64,000 nt of DNA from Ruegeria sp. ANG-R (GTDB lineage: Bacteria > Pseudomonadota > Alphaproteobacteria > Rhodobacterales > Rhodobacteraceae): positions 1,228,453-1,292,452 of the forward strand of contig NZ_JWLJ01000001.1 of the NCBI RefSeq assembly GCF_000813985.1, written 5' to 3'. The notes below the pieces were generated by a model. The model searched no databases. It was not told the DNA's origin and saw only the letters and a program-made list of their open reading frames with translations. Within the stretch, counting starts at the first letter, position 1. Each line of letters begins with the position of its first letter. The position numbers were made by a program, and so were the translations under genes. Positions 17,987-26,851 of the stretch are shown piece after piece.

Positions 17987-18796
17987 TTATCGGTTCAGCG
18001 CGTCCCCGGGCAAATCGCGGCTGATCGGTTTAGCTTTTCTGACCGCCTGATCTGGCGCGAAGGACTGTGTCCAGTGCAGTGTTTGGTACAGTGCGACGAT
18101 GCCCGGATCGTTATTGGCCTTGTGGACCAGTAGCTCCCACAGTTCGTCATACAGGTGATCGTTGTCCGATTGCGGATCAATCACGGGCGATACGGACAAC
18201 CAACCCTCTGCCTGTCGGTCGTAACCTGAAAAGAAGACCACTGCACAGGCACGAGCGCAGAGCGCATCCTGAGGGATAAAGGTCGATAGGCGACGGTCCC
18301 AGATGGCGTTGCCGATGGCCAGCGCGCTTGCGCCATCACCGTAGTAGCTGTCGAGAGCGACACCAACCAGATCCGGGTGCTGGGAGAGGATAGTTTTGAA
18401 CTCCGCCACTCGGGTCTGCGTTATCGCCCCTCTGAGCGTGACAAAACGACCATCTGCCGAGACTGTGGCCCCTGCCTCTTCGGCCTGCGGATCACGCAGG
18501 CGAATGGCAGCAACGTCCTGCCGGCTGAGTTCATTGTCGTTCAGCGACGCTCTGCTCAGGCTGATACCCGTCAGATCACTGTGATGCATCGAGACGTGGT
18601 ACCCGTTGGCCAGTTCGAAGAACGACCAGTTGCCCGACGCGCCTTCGGTGACGTATCGAGTCATTTCACATTCATCGTAATAGCAGAACTCGACTGGTTC
18701 GCCCGGACTGTCCGCTGTTTCGGTCCAGACCATCGCCGAAGCGCTCGTCCAAGATGTCAGGATTGCAACGGTCGAAATCAGGGCCTTCGAAAGCAT
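17987..18796 (-). CDS. Secreted ClpP/crotonase-fold-like protein, degenerate active site
   Basis: A 269-aa protein with an N-terminal signal peptide (cleavage near ASA-MVW, residue 21). Residues 110-200 resemble periplasmic ClpP-like proteins (COG3904 type): a strand-rich LRGAI start, VGVALDSYYGDGASALAIG, then LCARACAVVFFSG. In the family these last two blocks read about SPGG and CASACA, with the serine as the candidate nucleophile; here the serine position is Arg and the GG pair is lost. A binding or structural role is more likely than proteolysis. The assignment rests on motif recall, not on a search. Confidence 0.65.
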   Translation of the reverse strand: MLSKALISTVAILTSWTSASAMVWTETADSPGEPVEFCYYDECEMTRYVTEGASGNWSFFELANGYHVSMHHSDLTGISLSRASLNDNELSRQDVAAIRLRDPQAEEAGATVSADGRFVTLRGAITQTRVAEFKTILSQHPDLVGVALDSYYGDGASALAIGNAIWDRRLSTFIPQDALCARACAVVFFSGYDRQAEGWLSVSPVIDPQSDNDHLYDELWELLVHKANNDPGIVALYQTLHWTQSFAPDQAVRKAKPISRDLPGDALNR

Positions 18797-18894
18797 ATTG
18801 GTAATTACCTCAGATATCTTCTACGGAATCAGTCGGATGTGATGGATGGCATGGGGTATGCGTTCGTCCCAGAGCAGCGCCTGGCGGAACAAGG

Positions 18895-18921
18895 AAAAAG
18901 CGCGCCATCTCGGCGCGCTTT
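18895..18921 (-). terminator. Terminator after the tat operon
   Basis: On the minus strand, AAAGCGCGCC and GGCGCGCTTT pair across a 5-base loop (18897-18921) and are followed by a T tract. It lies 17 bases after the tatC stop. Confidence 0.88.
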
Positions 18922-18937
18922 CACAGTTCTGGAGGGT

Positions 18938-19813
18938 TTACCGACTTTCCTCTTCGACGATCTCGGCATCCGCCTCGGCCTCTTCATCGTCGTAATAGCC
19001 GTCCGCACGCAGTTGCTCTTCGCGCTTCTTCTCAACACGGGCGACGAGGAAGATCGAAATCTCATAGAGCCCGTAGACCACCACAAACAGGATGATCTGA
19101 GTAATCACGTCAGGGGGCGTCACAACGGCGGCCAGCACCAGAATGCCGACCACGGCATATTTGCGTACCGCGCCCAGACCTTCGGCACTGACCAGACCCG
19201 CCTTGCCCATCAGGGTCAGCAGGACGGGTAGCTGAAAGCACAGGCCAAAGGCGACAATGAACTTGATCGTCAGGTTCAGATATTCCTGGGCCGAGCCCTG
19301 AAACACCACGCTCAGCGGCGCCGCGCTGACACCATCGGCAACGGCTTCTCCCTCGGCACCAAACTGCTGGAAGCCCAGGAAGAAATCATAGGCCAGCGGC
19401 GTGACGACGTAGAACGCAAAGCTCGCGCCCAAAAGGAACATGAAGGGCGAGGCCAGCATGAACGGCAGAAACGCGTTCTTTTCGGACTTGTACAAACCCG
19501 GCGCCACGAACCGCCACATCTGCATCCCGATATAGGGGAAGGCCAGAATGAAGCCGCCCAGCAGCGAGACCTTGATGGCGACAAAGAACCCTTCCTGCGG
19601 CGAAATGAAGATCAGGCCGCAATCCTGCCCACGCTCAGCCAGAGCCTCGCACAGGGGATGCGTCAGGAAGTTGAAGATCGGCGTGGCCACGCTGAAGCAG
19701 ATGATCATGCCGATCAGAAACGCCACGACGGAATGGATCAGCCGCGTCCGCAATTCAGCGAGATGCTCGATCAGTGGGGCCGAGCTGTCCTCGATCTCGT
19801 CGGTCTTGGTCAT
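18938..19813 (-). CDS. tatC: Sec-independent translocase TatC
   Basis: Polytopic receptor of the twin-arginine export system, 291 aa. Six hydrophobic helices, with the conserved start [16 protein letters not shown] near residue 13 and [17 protein letters not shown] near residue 71. The C-terminal tail is unusually acidic (Glu/Asp-rich after residue 270). The start overlaps the tatB stop. Folded, cofactor-bearing proteins with RR signal peptides are the substrates. Confidence 0.96.
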   Translation of the reverse strand: MTKTDEIEDSSAPLIEHLAELRTRLIHSVVAFLIGMIICFSVATPIFNFLTHPLCEALAERGQDCGLIFISPQEGFFVAIKVSLLGGFILAFPYIGMQMWRFVAPGLYKSEKNAFLPFMLASPFMFLLGASFAFYVVTPLAYDFFLGFQQFGAEGEAVADGVSAAPLSVVFQGSAQEYLNLTIKFIVAFGLCFQLPVLLTLMGKAGLVSAEGLGAVRKYAVVGILVLAAVVTPPDVITQIILFVVVYGLYEISIFLVARVEKKREEQLRADGYYDDEEAEADAEIVEEESR

Positions 19814-20268
19814 GTTTTGCTTTCGGTTTTCAACGCCGCTTCGGCCTCTTCCGCCTTGGCAAGCGCATCTGCGGCTTCCTTGGCCTTACGTTCAGCGGCC
19901 GCACGGGCCGAGGTGGCCTGAATCTTCTTCGCCTGCTCGGCGCGTTCAGCCGCCAGTTTGCCGGTCTCGCTCTCAGGGTCGAACTTGGTCGGATCGATGG
20001 ATTTCGCTACGTCGCGCGCGGCTTCGTTGATCCCGTCCATCGCGGTACTAACCGGATTGGTCGCCGCATTCAGGCCCTTCTTGATCTCATTGACGCCGGC
20101 TTCATCCGCAGCCTCGTTCATCGCGGTGCTGAACTCGCGCGCCATACCGCGCGCCTTGCCGACGAACCGCCCGACATTGCGAAACAGAACAGGCAGGTCC
20201 TTCGGCCCCACCACGATCAGCGCGACGATGCCGATGACCAGAAGCTCGGTCCAGCCCAGATCAAACAT
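19810..20268 (-). CDS. tatB: Sec-independent translocase TatB
   Basis: Protein of 152 aa with a single N-terminal membrane helix and the TatB start [20 protein letters not shown] then GPKDLP, an amphipathic helix, and an Ala/Glu/Lys-rich coiled tail. It forms the substrate receptor with TatC. It lies six bases after tatA and overlaps tatC by four bases. Confidence 0.94.
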   Translation of the reverse strand: MFDLGWTELLVIGIVALIVVGPKDLPVLFRNVGRFVGKARGMAREFSTAMNEAADEAGVNEIKKGLNAATNPVSTAMDGINEAARDVAKSIDPTKFDPESETGKLAAERAEQAKKIQATSARAAAERKAKEAADALAKAEEAEAALKTESKT

Positions 20269-20274
20269 CTAAGC

Positions 20275-20490
20275 TCAGACCTTGTCTTTGTCGGTCTCAG
20301 GGGTGACGTCTTTGGCCAGATCGGATGCGTCTTGTTCGATTTCTTCCGAACCTTCCTTGATACCCTTCTTGAACGAGGTAATGCCTTTACCGACTTCACC
20401 CATCAGCGAGCTGATCTTTCCTCGTCCAAACAGCACAAGAACCACGACCGCAATCAGCAGGATGCCTGGAAGGCCAATATTGTTGAGCAT
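20275..20490 (-). CDS. tatA: Sec-independent translocase TatA
   Basis: Pore-forming Tat component of 71 aa: one membrane helix (GLPGILLIAVVVLVLFG), the FGRGKISSLMGEVGKGI hinge and amphipathic helix, and an acidic tail. First gene of tatABC, with a strong AAGGAGA ribosome-binding site before ATG 20490. The family FG pair at the helix end is present. Confidence 0.95.
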   Translation of the reverse strand: MLNNIGLPGILLIAVVVLVLFGRGKISSLMGEVGKGITSFKKGIKEGSEEIEQDASDLAKDVTPETDKDKV

Positions 20491-20636
20491 GTCTTATCTC
20501 CTTCTACATCGGCGCAGCGCGCCGGTGATGTTACCTGGCCCTGTGTCTACGCCCGTATGGGCCATTGCAAAAGTGCGCCGGATCAAATCCGCGTGCGAAT
20601 TTGAACGGATCGCGCATTTTTTGCGGACTCGCATTT

Positions 20637-20664
20637 CTCAACTGACAGGTTTATGTCAGTTGAG
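20637..20664. promoter_or_regulatory. 28-bp inverted repeat, likely operator of the WYL regulator operon
   Basis: CTCAACTGACA (20637-20647) and TGTCAGTTGAG (20654-20664) are exact 11-bp inverted arms around a 6-base spacer. It lies 45 bases before the first gene of a two-gene operon that ends in a WYL-type regulator. TGACA/TGTCA half-sites are common for YafY-type regulators, so autoregulation is the simplest reading. Confidence 0.75.
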
Positions 20665-20709
20665 GCAACCTACAACGACGATATCGAAACCTGGTCAACG
20701 GAGAACCAC

Positions 20710-21015
20710 ATGACCCATGTCGCAGAAATCGTCACCTTCACCCTCGCCGATGGCACGAAGCCGGAAGAATTCGTGAAACTCAGCCAGGCGTCCGAGACCT
20801 TCGTCCGCGCCGCGCCCGGCTTTGCCCACCGCCAACTGAGCCATGGCGAGGATGGCCGCTGGACGGATTATGTTGTCTGGACCGATATGAAATCCGCTCA
20901 GAATGCTGCCGCTGCTTTCATGCAGCAAGATTGCGCCGCCGCGATGATGGCCGTAATCAACCCCGACAGCGTCCAGATGCGCCACGAGAACGTGCTATGG
21001 AACATGACCGCTTAG
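20710..21015 (+). CDS. Small dimeric alpha/beta-barrel (ABM-like) protein
   Basis: A cytosolic protein of 101 aa. The pattern VAEIVTFTLADGTKPEEFVKL, then RQLSHGEDGRWTDYVVWTD, fits the antibiotic-biosynthesis-monooxygenase-like or stress-responsive dimeric barrel fold, but no catalytic residues can be named. I chose ATG 20710, after GGAG; the in-frame ATG at 20653 lies inside the inverted repeat and is unlikely. It is 21 bases before the regulator gene, so both form one operon behind the operator. Confidence 0.75.
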   Translation: MTHVAEIVTFTLADGTKPEEFVKLSQASETFVRAAPGFAHRQLSHGEDGRWTDYVVWTDMKSAQNAAAAFMQQDCAAAMMAVINPDSVQMRHENVLWNMTA

Positions 21016-21036
21016 GGACGGTCAGGGCAGCGCCTG

Positions 21037-21708
21037 ATGCGCCGCACTGATCGTCTGTTCGACATCATCCAGATCCTGCGCGACGGCAAACTGCACCGCG
21101 CGCAGGACATCGCGGACCGGCTTGAGGTGTCGGTCCGTACGATCTATCGCGATATGGACACTCTGGCGGCATCGGGCGTTCCGGTCGAAGGCGAACGCGG
21201 CGTGGGTTACATGGTGCGGGAACAGATCACCCTGCCCCCGCTGAACCTGACACCTGCCGAACTAGAGGCGCTGAACCTTGGCATGGCCATCGTGGCCGAG
21301 GCTGCCGATCCCGATCTCAAATCCGCCGCCGAATCTCTGGCCGAAAAGATCGATGCCGTGTTGCCCACCCAAGTCGTGGCCGAGGCCGACACCTGGAAGT
21401 TCGCTGTCTATCCTTTCGCAGATGCCGCACGCGGGCTGGCCCATATGGCCCCGATCCGCGCCGCAATCAAATCGCGCCAGAAACTGCAGCTCGGCTATCG
21501 CCGCATCGACGGCACCCTGACCGAACGTACCATCCGACCGCTTCACATGGAGTACTGGGGCCGCGTCTGGACCCTGACGTCGTGGTGCGAGCTGCGCGAC
21601 GCGTTCCGCGTCTTCCGCATCGACCTGATCGAGAACGTCCACCCTCTGCCCGAACTTTTCACCGACGAACCCGGCAAACGGCTCAGCGATTACGACCCGC
21701 ACACGTAA
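21037..21708 (+). CDS. YafY family WYL-domain transcriptional regulator
   Basis: DNA-binding regulator of 223 aa. Residues 1-55 are a winged helix of the HTH_11 type (RLFDIIQILRDGKLHRAQ, RTIYRDMDTLAASGVPV). The rest holds a WYL-like ligand domain, here RQKLQLGYRRIDG and MEYWGRVWTLTSWCELRDAFRVFRI. It follows the ABM-like gene by 21 bases. The exact inverted repeat at 20637-20664 suggests repression of its own operon. A dispersed repeat starts seven bases after the stop. Confidence 0.9.
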   Translation: MRRTDRLFDIIQILRDGKLHRAQDIADRLEVSVRTIYRDMDTLAASGVPVEGERGVGYMVREQITLPPLNLTPAELEALNLGMAIVAEAADPDLKSAAESLAEKIDAVLPTQVVAEADTWKFAVYPFADAARGLAHMAPIRAAIKSRQKLQLGYRRIDGTLTERTIRPLHMEYWGRVWTLTSWCELRDAFRVFRIDLIENVHPLPELFTDEPGKRLSDYDPHT

Positions 21709-21715
21709 TCCGCCC

Positions 21716-21766
21716 TTCATCTGGCTAAAATATCCCCGCCGGAGGCATGGCCCGGAACGGGCCATT
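21716..21766 (+). repeat. Dispersed intergenic repeat, copy B
   Basis: TTCATCTGGC, short step, AAATATCCCCGCCGGAGGC, then hairpin ATGGCCCG-gaa-CGGGCCAT. It starts seven bases after the stop of the WYL regulator in sense direction and fills the gap to the converging nlpD. Nearly identical to copy A. Confidence 0.88.
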
Positions 21767-21770
21767 CCGC

Positions 21771-22934
21771 TCACTTCAGATACGGCTCGGGATCGACGGA
21801 TTCGAAGCCTTTGCGCACCTCGAAATGCACATAGGCATTGTCACCGCCACGCAACGAGGCGATTTTCTGCCCGCGCCGAACCCGCTCGCCCTTCTTGACA
21901 GTGATTTTGTCGACATTGGCATAAACCGTCAGCAGATCGTTATTGTGCTTGATCACAATGATCGGGACCTGATCCGCATCCGCCGTGATCGCCGCGACCG
22001 TTCCCGCCTCTGCCGCAGTGACCGAAGCCCCTGGAGCCGCTGCAATGTCGATGCCTTCGTTCTTGCCCTTGGCGTAGCTGCGTATGATCGTCCCGTTCAC
22101 CGGCATAGCCAGCGCCGAGGTGCCCGAATTGGTCGGTGCTTCGGCGGTGACATCCGGCGCAGGTGCCGCGACCGGTACCTTTTCATCCGGCAATGGCTGA
22201 GTCGCGCTTGGCGGCGTCGGGGTTGGAGAGCCCTGCCCGGGTTCCGTCACCGCAGTCGCCGTTGTTGCGGCAGCCGCCGTACGTGGCGCGGCCTGATTCT
22301 TGACTGGAATCAGCAGGTATTGATCTTCGCGCACGGTGAAGTCTGACCCCAGCCCGTTCCATTCTGCCAGCGATTCCACCGAAACCTGATAGAGGCGCGA
22401 GATCGTATAAGCGGTCTCACCTCTTTTGACCTTGTGCCGGATCGGCTCGGGTCCCGCAGCAACGGGCGCTGGGGCTGCCGCCGGTTGCGCCGGTTCCAGT
22501 GTCGAGGTCTGTACCGAACCGGTGTCAGGTGCTTCATCAATTGCGGTTCCGGCGATCGTCGCGATATCTACGCCACTCGCGGCGCCGACCGAGCGCGGCA
22601 AGGCCAGCACTTCTCCATCGCGCAAGGAGTCGTTGGGCTGCAGTCCGTTGAACCGGGCCAGCTCGGCTACGGGCATACCAATCCGGGCGGCCACGTCGCC
22701 GACCGTGTCCCCACTGCGGGCTACAGCCACTTGATAGTTCGGATAGGTGATCACACCACGCGCATCGGGCGTCGGGCGATTGGCCGTGGCGGCCAGCGCG
22801 GCATCCGCCGTGGAAAACCCTCCGACATTCCCGCGCAGGTCATAATCGAACGGCCCTTCACACCCGGCCAGAACTGCCAGCGCGGCAACACCAGTCGCAC
22901 AGCGGCGCATTGCTGATTTGGAAACTGCTCTCAT
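21771..22934 (-). CDS. nlpD: NlpD-like lipoprotein, LysM and M23 domains
   Basis: Envelope lipoprotein of 387 aa. Lipobox LAGC near residue 25, a LysM module near residues 75-120, a second LysM near 170-215 (HKVKRGETAYTISRLY), a Pro/Ala/Thr-rich linker, and a C-terminal M23 domain. The M23 metal residues are degenerate: the HxxxD position reads EGID and the HxH position reads YVH, so it should act as an amidase activator as NlpD does rather than cut peptidoglycan. I use ATG 22934 behind TGAGGA; a longer in-frame start lacks a signal sequence. Operon surE-pcm-nlpD. Confidence 0.9.
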   Translation of the reverse strand: MRAVSKSAMRRCATGVAALAVLAGCEGPFDYDLRGNVGGFSTADAALAATANRPTPDARGVITYPNYQVAVARSGDTVGDVAARIGMPVAELARFNGLQPNDSLRDGEVLALPRSVGAASGVDIATIAGTAIDEAPDTGSVQTSTLEPAQPAAAPAPVAAGPEPIRHKVKRGETAYTISRLYQVSVESLAEWNGLGSDFTVREDQYLLIPVKNQAAPRTAAAATTATAVTEPGQGSPTPTPPSATQPLPDEKVPVAAPAPDVTAEAPTNSGTSALAMPVNGTIIRSYAKGKNEGIDIAAAPGASVTAAEAGTVAAITADADQVPIIVIKHNNDLLTVYANVDKITVKKGERVRRGQKIASLRGGDNAYVHFEVRKGFESVDPEPYLK

Positions 22935-22992
22935 TTTACTGTCCTCAACACCTGCCCCTGTTCTCCGGGGTTCCGGCGCCTTTAATATACCT

Positions 22993-23643
22993 TTACGCTC
23001 CGTCTTTTCCCAGCCCCTCAAGCAGAGGCACAAAACGGACCGGCAACAATTCGTCGTAATCCAGACCGGTTTCAGTGCGCGTGACCCGGATCAGGGTCTG
23101 CACCGCGTCCGACTGGCCCACGGGTAACACCATGATACCGCCGATTTTCAACTGCGCCAAGAGCGGCCCGGGAGGATCTTCGGCGGCAGCGGTCACAATG
23201 ATACGGTCAAACGGCGCCTGTTCGGACAGGCCAAACGATCCATCCGACAGCATCGCGGTTACATTTGTCAGCCCCAGCTCGCGGAACAGCTGTCCGGTTT
23301 CGCGCACCAGCCTCTTGTGCCGCTCGACTGTGTAGACACGGCGCGCCAGTTTCGACAGGATCGCCGCCTGATAACCCGACCCGGTGCCCACCTCCAGAAC
23401 CGTATCCCGCGGGCGCACCTGCAGCGCCTGCGTCATCAAGCCCACGACCGAGGGTTGGCTGATCGTCTGGCCGCAGGCAATCGGCAGCGGCGTGTCCTCA
23501 TAGGCGCGCTCGGCAAACAAGCCTTTGACGAACCGACCCCGGTCAATCTGCTCCATCGCAGCAAGCACGCGCGCATCCGTCACGCCGCGCGAACGCAGGG
23601 CGAACAGGAATTGCATGATGGTTTCCGCGCTCGGCCCTGTCAT
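22993..23643 (-). CDS. pcm: Protein-L-isoaspartate O-methyltransferase
   Basis: SAM-dependent repair enzyme of 216 aa that methylates isoaspartyl residues in damaged proteins. [15 protein letters not shown] and the SAM-binding [15 protein letters not shown] near residue 78 are diagnostic. The start overlaps the surE stop by ATGA; nlpD follows after 58 bases. This surE-pcm-nlpD order is widespread in proteobacteria. Confidence 0.95.
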   Translation of the reverse strand: MTGPSAETIMQFLFALRSRGVTDARVLAAMEQIDRGRFVKGLFAERAYEDTPLPIACGQTISQPSVVGLMTQALQVRPRDTVLEVGTGSGYQAAILSKLARRVYTVERHKRLVRETGQLFRELGLTNVTAMLSDGSFGLSEQAPFDRIIVTAAAEDPPGPLLAQLKIGGIMVLPVGQSDAVQTLIRVTRTETGLDYDELLPVRFVPLLEGLGKDGA

Positions 23644-24422
23644 TCGATGACCTTCAGCGCCTCAAGCGTGTCATATGCAGTCAGATCGGCACGCATCGGA
23701 GTGACCGAGATATATCCTTCCAGATTGACCGCCGCATCCGTGCCCGGAGCAGTCGGGTTATGCTGATAGCCGCCCTTGATCCAAAGGAACCGGCGACCCG
23801 AGGGCGAGCTGTGCGGCTCGACCGAGAAATGTGTATCGCGCCGGTACCCCTGCGGGGCCACGCGCGTGCCCAGCACCTCATCCGCGGGAACCGGAGGGAA
23901 ATTCACATTGTAGAACAGACGGTAATCGCCCTGCTGCTCGGGTGTCGCATCAAGGATGCGGCGCACCAGATCGGCACCATATCTGGCCGCCGCTTCGAAC
24001 GGGTCGTCCAGCCCCAGATTGCGCGGCCCGAAATATTGCGACAATGCAATTGCGGGCACACCCTGTAACGCCGCCTCCATAGCGCCGCCGATTGTACCCG
24101 AATACAGCGTGTTTTCAGCCGAGTTGTTACCCCGGTTTACCCCGGACAACACCAGATCGGGCGGGGCGTCCTTCATCACATCGTGCAGACCGGCCAAAAC
24201 GCAATCCGCCGGTGAACCTTCGGCGGCATAGCGACGCTCGCCCAGCTTCGCGACCATCATCGGGTGGGTGTAGCTGATGCAATGGCCCACGCCTGACTGC
24301 TCAAAGGCAGGCGCGACGACCCAAACCTCGCCATCGGGCCCCGCCAGTTCAGCCGCGATCGCTTCGAGCACAATCAGCCCCGGCGCATTGATGCCGTCAT
24401 CATTGGTCAGAAGAATTCGCAT
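23640..24422 (-). CDS. surE: 5'/3'-nucleotidase SurE
   Basis: Metal-dependent nucleotidase of 260 aa that dephosphorylates nucleoside monophosphates under stress. The N-terminal metal motif [32 protein letters not shown] near residue 95 and the FNV-NFP block are typical. First gene of surE-pcm-nlpD, coupled to pcm by ATGA. serS, a frequent upstream neighbour in this group, is not next to it here. Confidence 0.95.
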   Translation of the reverse strand: MRILLTNDDGINAPGLIVLEAIAAELAGPDGEVWVVAPAFEQSGVGHCISYTHPMMVAKLGERRYAAEGSPADCVLAGLHDVMKDAPPDLVLSGVNRGNNSAENTLYSGTIGGAMEAALQGVPAIALSQYFGPRNLGLDDPFEAAARYGADLVRRILDATPEQQGDYRLFYNVNFPPVPADEVLGTRVAPQGYRRDTHFSVEPHSSPSGRRFLWIKGGYQHNPTAPGTDAAVNLEGYISVTPMRADLTAYDTLEALKVIE

Positions 24423-24540
24423 GCCCGGTCCACCCCTCGTTTTGCCCTTGATAGACCCGCCTCAGCGCTGCGACAAGCAATGCACATGCGCAATCTGCGG
24501 CTTTCACGCACCACTTGAGTGAAAATGCGAAGTCAAAGCA

Positions 24541-25662
24541 TCAGGCAGGGAATACAAAACACCGGTCACGACGAATGGTCAGCCACATGACCCGCCCCGT
24601 TTGGGGGACAAAGACATTCGGCACGGTCGCTCTCAGGATCGAGCCGTCGTGATCCATACGGAACTCGACAAGGCTTTCGTTGCCCAAAAACCGCGCACGT
24701 TCAACCACACCCCGCGCGGCAACCCCGTCCGTGGCTGTCGGTGATGGCCCTTTGCCGTTGCGGTCAAAATCCAGCTTGACGTGCTGAGGACGGAAAACGA
24801 TTTCGACATCAGTTCCATCCGGCACCCCCGGCGACAAAAATTGCCCGAATGGCGTATGCGCCAGCGCTCCGTTAACTTGCGACTTCAAGACGTTGATATC
24901 ACTAAAGAAGGCAACCGCCGCCTTATCTGCCGGGCGGGTATAAACATTGTAAGGCGCGCCTTGCTGCACAATCTTGCCGCGCCGCATCAGCGCGATCTCG
25001 TCCGCCATCCGCATCGCCTCTTCCGGCTCATGCGTGACCAGCAGAACGGCGGCGTCTTCCTCTTTCAGGATTGCCAGCGTTTCATCCCGGATGCCATCTC
25101 GCAGACGATTGTCGAGGCCCGAGAACGGTTCGTCCATCAGCATGATCCGCGGTCGCGGTGCAAGTGCGCGGGCCAGAGCCACACGCTGCTGTTCGCCCCC
25201 GGAAAGCTGATGCGGAAAACCGTCGATGAATCGCATCAGATCGACCTTTGTCAGCAGCTCCTCGACCCGCGCGCGTTTCTTCTCTTTGCTGCCTTTCAGG
25301 CCAAACGCGACGTTATCTGCCACGTTGAGATGCGGAAACAGCGCAAAGTCCTGAAACATCAGCCCGATCTCGCGCCGCTCGGGCGGCACACGAAACACCG
25401 TGTCGCAGATCAGCTTGCCGTCGACATAGATTTCGCCCGAACTTTGCATCTCGACCCCGGCGATCATGCGCAGGGTGGTCGACTTGCCGCAGCCGGACGG
25501 CCCGAGAAGACAGGTCACCTGCCCCGCCTGCACCGTCAGCGACACATCATCCACAACTGTTCGCCCACCGAAGCGGGCAACAAGATTGCGGATTTCCAGT
25601 CGAGGAGGAGTTGTCGTCACTGTCACCGATGGACCCCAATTGCCTTTCCCGATCAAATCCAT
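24541..25662 (-). CDS. ABC transporter ATPase, FbpC/PotA type, without a permease
   Basis: ATPase of 373 aa. Walker A GPSGCGKST near residue 54, Q-loop FQDFALFPHL, signature QLSGGEQQRVALARAL, Walker B MLMDEPFSG, then a C-terminal TOBE-like regulatory region (RPQHVKLDF, RARFLGNESLVEFRM). This architecture fits ferric-iron, sulfate or polyamine importers. No permease or binding protein is encoded nearby, so its partner is elsewhere or lost. ATG 25662 has a weak ribosome-binding site; a GTG at about 25620 is an alternative start. Confidence 0.85.
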   Translation of the reverse strand: MDLIGKGNWGPSVTVTTTPPRLEIRNLVARFGGRTVVDDVSLTVQAGQVTCLLGPSGCGKSTTLRMIAGVEMQSSGEIYVDGKLICDTVFRVPPERREIGLMFQDFALFPHLNVADNVAFGLKGSKEKKRARVEELLTKVDLMRFIDGFPHQLSGGEQQRVALARALAPRPRIMLMDEPFSGLDNRLRDGIRDETLAILKEEDAAVLLVTHEPEEAMRMADEIALMRRGKIVQQGAPYNVYTRPADKAAVAFFSDINVLKSQVNGALAHTPFGQFLSPGVPDGTDVEIVFRPQHVKLDFDRNGKGPSPTATDGVAARGVVERARFLGNESLVEFRMDHDGSILRATVPNVFVPQTGRVMWLTIRRDRCFVFPA

Positions 25663-25707
25663 CGGGCTTAGGCGGGGATAACAACCCCGCCCATCAGGCG
25701 CAAGGGA

Positions 25708-26754
25708 TCAGCAACACCCGGCGGACGCAGCTTCGCCCTGAGCGACAAACGGGCTATCCCCGCCGCAGCCTTCGAAAATACCGTAATGGGTCGAGAAATC
25801 GCCGATGAACTCGAAATGTCGTGCAAAACGAGTGTCGTGCAGCATCATCCACGTGTTGCCGCAAACCGGAAACACCTTGCCGGCCTCGATCATGTGATGA
25901 TCATCCAGCGCGAACGCGTGCGGCGCATGTGGCACCGTGCCTTTGTAGATCACTGCCTGGCCGTAGTCTTCGCAAGCGGGCTCCAACTGCGACAGTTTGA
26001 ACAAACGGTAGGTGGCCGAGATAAAGCTCAGCGGCGCAACCCGTTGTTCCAGGGCCGGGTTCTCGATGGTCAAAGGCCGATGCGTGACCCGGCGCGGATC
26101 ACCAAACCCGGCGGCCCGTGACATCGAAAGAAAATCGTTCCAGTATAACGCGCCCGAAAGGCATTCGCCATACAGCACCTCATCCTCGGCCATAGCCTTG
26201 GGCACCCGACGATCAGCGTAGACATCCGAGAAATACATCTCACCGCCCTCTTTCAGCAGGCGATGGGCACCGCGTAGAACGGCGGCCTTGTCGGTCGCCA
26301 GGTTGATCACGCAGTTCGAGACGATGATATCGAACGAACCGGGCTCGAGGCCCAGCTCATCCAGCTTTTCGATATAGCCATGATGAAACTCGACATTGCT
26401 GGCCGAATGCCCAAAGGCCTGCGCATGGAAACCCTGATGCGCACGCGCCACATCGAGTTGCTCAGGCGTCATGTCGACGCCGACAACCCGGCCAGTCTCA
26501 CCAACCATTGCGGACAGAGCATACACATCCCGGCCCGCACCACAGCCCAGATCCAGAATATGCATTCCCTCCAGATCCAGCGGCGCGATCAGTCCGCATC
26601 CATAGTAACGCGTCAGCACATCATCATGAATTTGCGACAGAATTCCCTTGACATGATCCGGCATATCATCCGGGGTACAGCACGCATTTGTCTGCAAATC
26701 CGCGCTGCCTTGCAGCACCTCGCCATAGTAATTCTGCACAGCCTCATGCTTCAT
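25708..26754 (-). CDS. arsM: ArsM-type arsenite S-adenosylmethyltransferase
   Basis: SAM methyltransferase of 348 aa. SAM motif ILDLGCGAGRDVYALS near residue 66. Cysteines at the places used for As(III) in ArsM are present: NACC near residue 25, SNCVINL near 148 and GECLSGALYW near 198, plus a C-terminal GCC. The likely reaction is stepwise methylation of arsenite to volatile or less bound forms in the cytosol. No arsR, acr3 or arsS gene lies beside it. I use ATG 26754 behind AAGGAT. The same pattern could serve another thiophilic metalloid. Confidence 0.85.
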   Translation of the reverse strand: MKHEAVQNYYGEVLQGSADLQTNACCTPDDMPDHVKGILSQIHDDVLTRYYGCGLIAPLDLEGMHILDLGCGAGRDVYALSAMVGETGRVVGVDMTPEQLDVARAHQGFHAQAFGHSASNVEFHHGYIEKLDELGLEPGSFDIIVSNCVINLATDKAAVLRGAHRLLKEGGEMYFSDVYADRRVPKAMAEDEVLYGECLSGALYWNDFLSMSRAAGFGDPRRVTHRPLTIENPALEQRVAPLSFISATYRLFKLSQLEPACEDYGQAVIYKGTVPHAPHAFALDDHHMIEAGKVFPVCGNTWMMLHDTRFARHFEFIGDFSTHYGIFEGCGGDSPFVAQGEAASAGCC

Positions 26755-26851
26755 CGGGGCAATCCTTTTGTCACTGGTTGCATTGCAGCTAGTGCAGCGG
26801 GCCGCACCGCGCAATCCGGCGCTGCCCGATCTGACGAAACCGTGACAGCGC

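Noticed and set aside
18377..19231. 284-codon plus-strand frame across 18.4-19.2 kb
   Set aside because: Covers the 5' half of the ClpP-like gene and the end of tatC in antisense, plus a terminator; no recognisable protein.
20653..20709. ATG 20653 as start of the ABM-like gene
   Set aside because: It is inside the right arm of the inverted repeat and adds 19 residues of no match; ATG 20710 has a proper ribosome-binding site.
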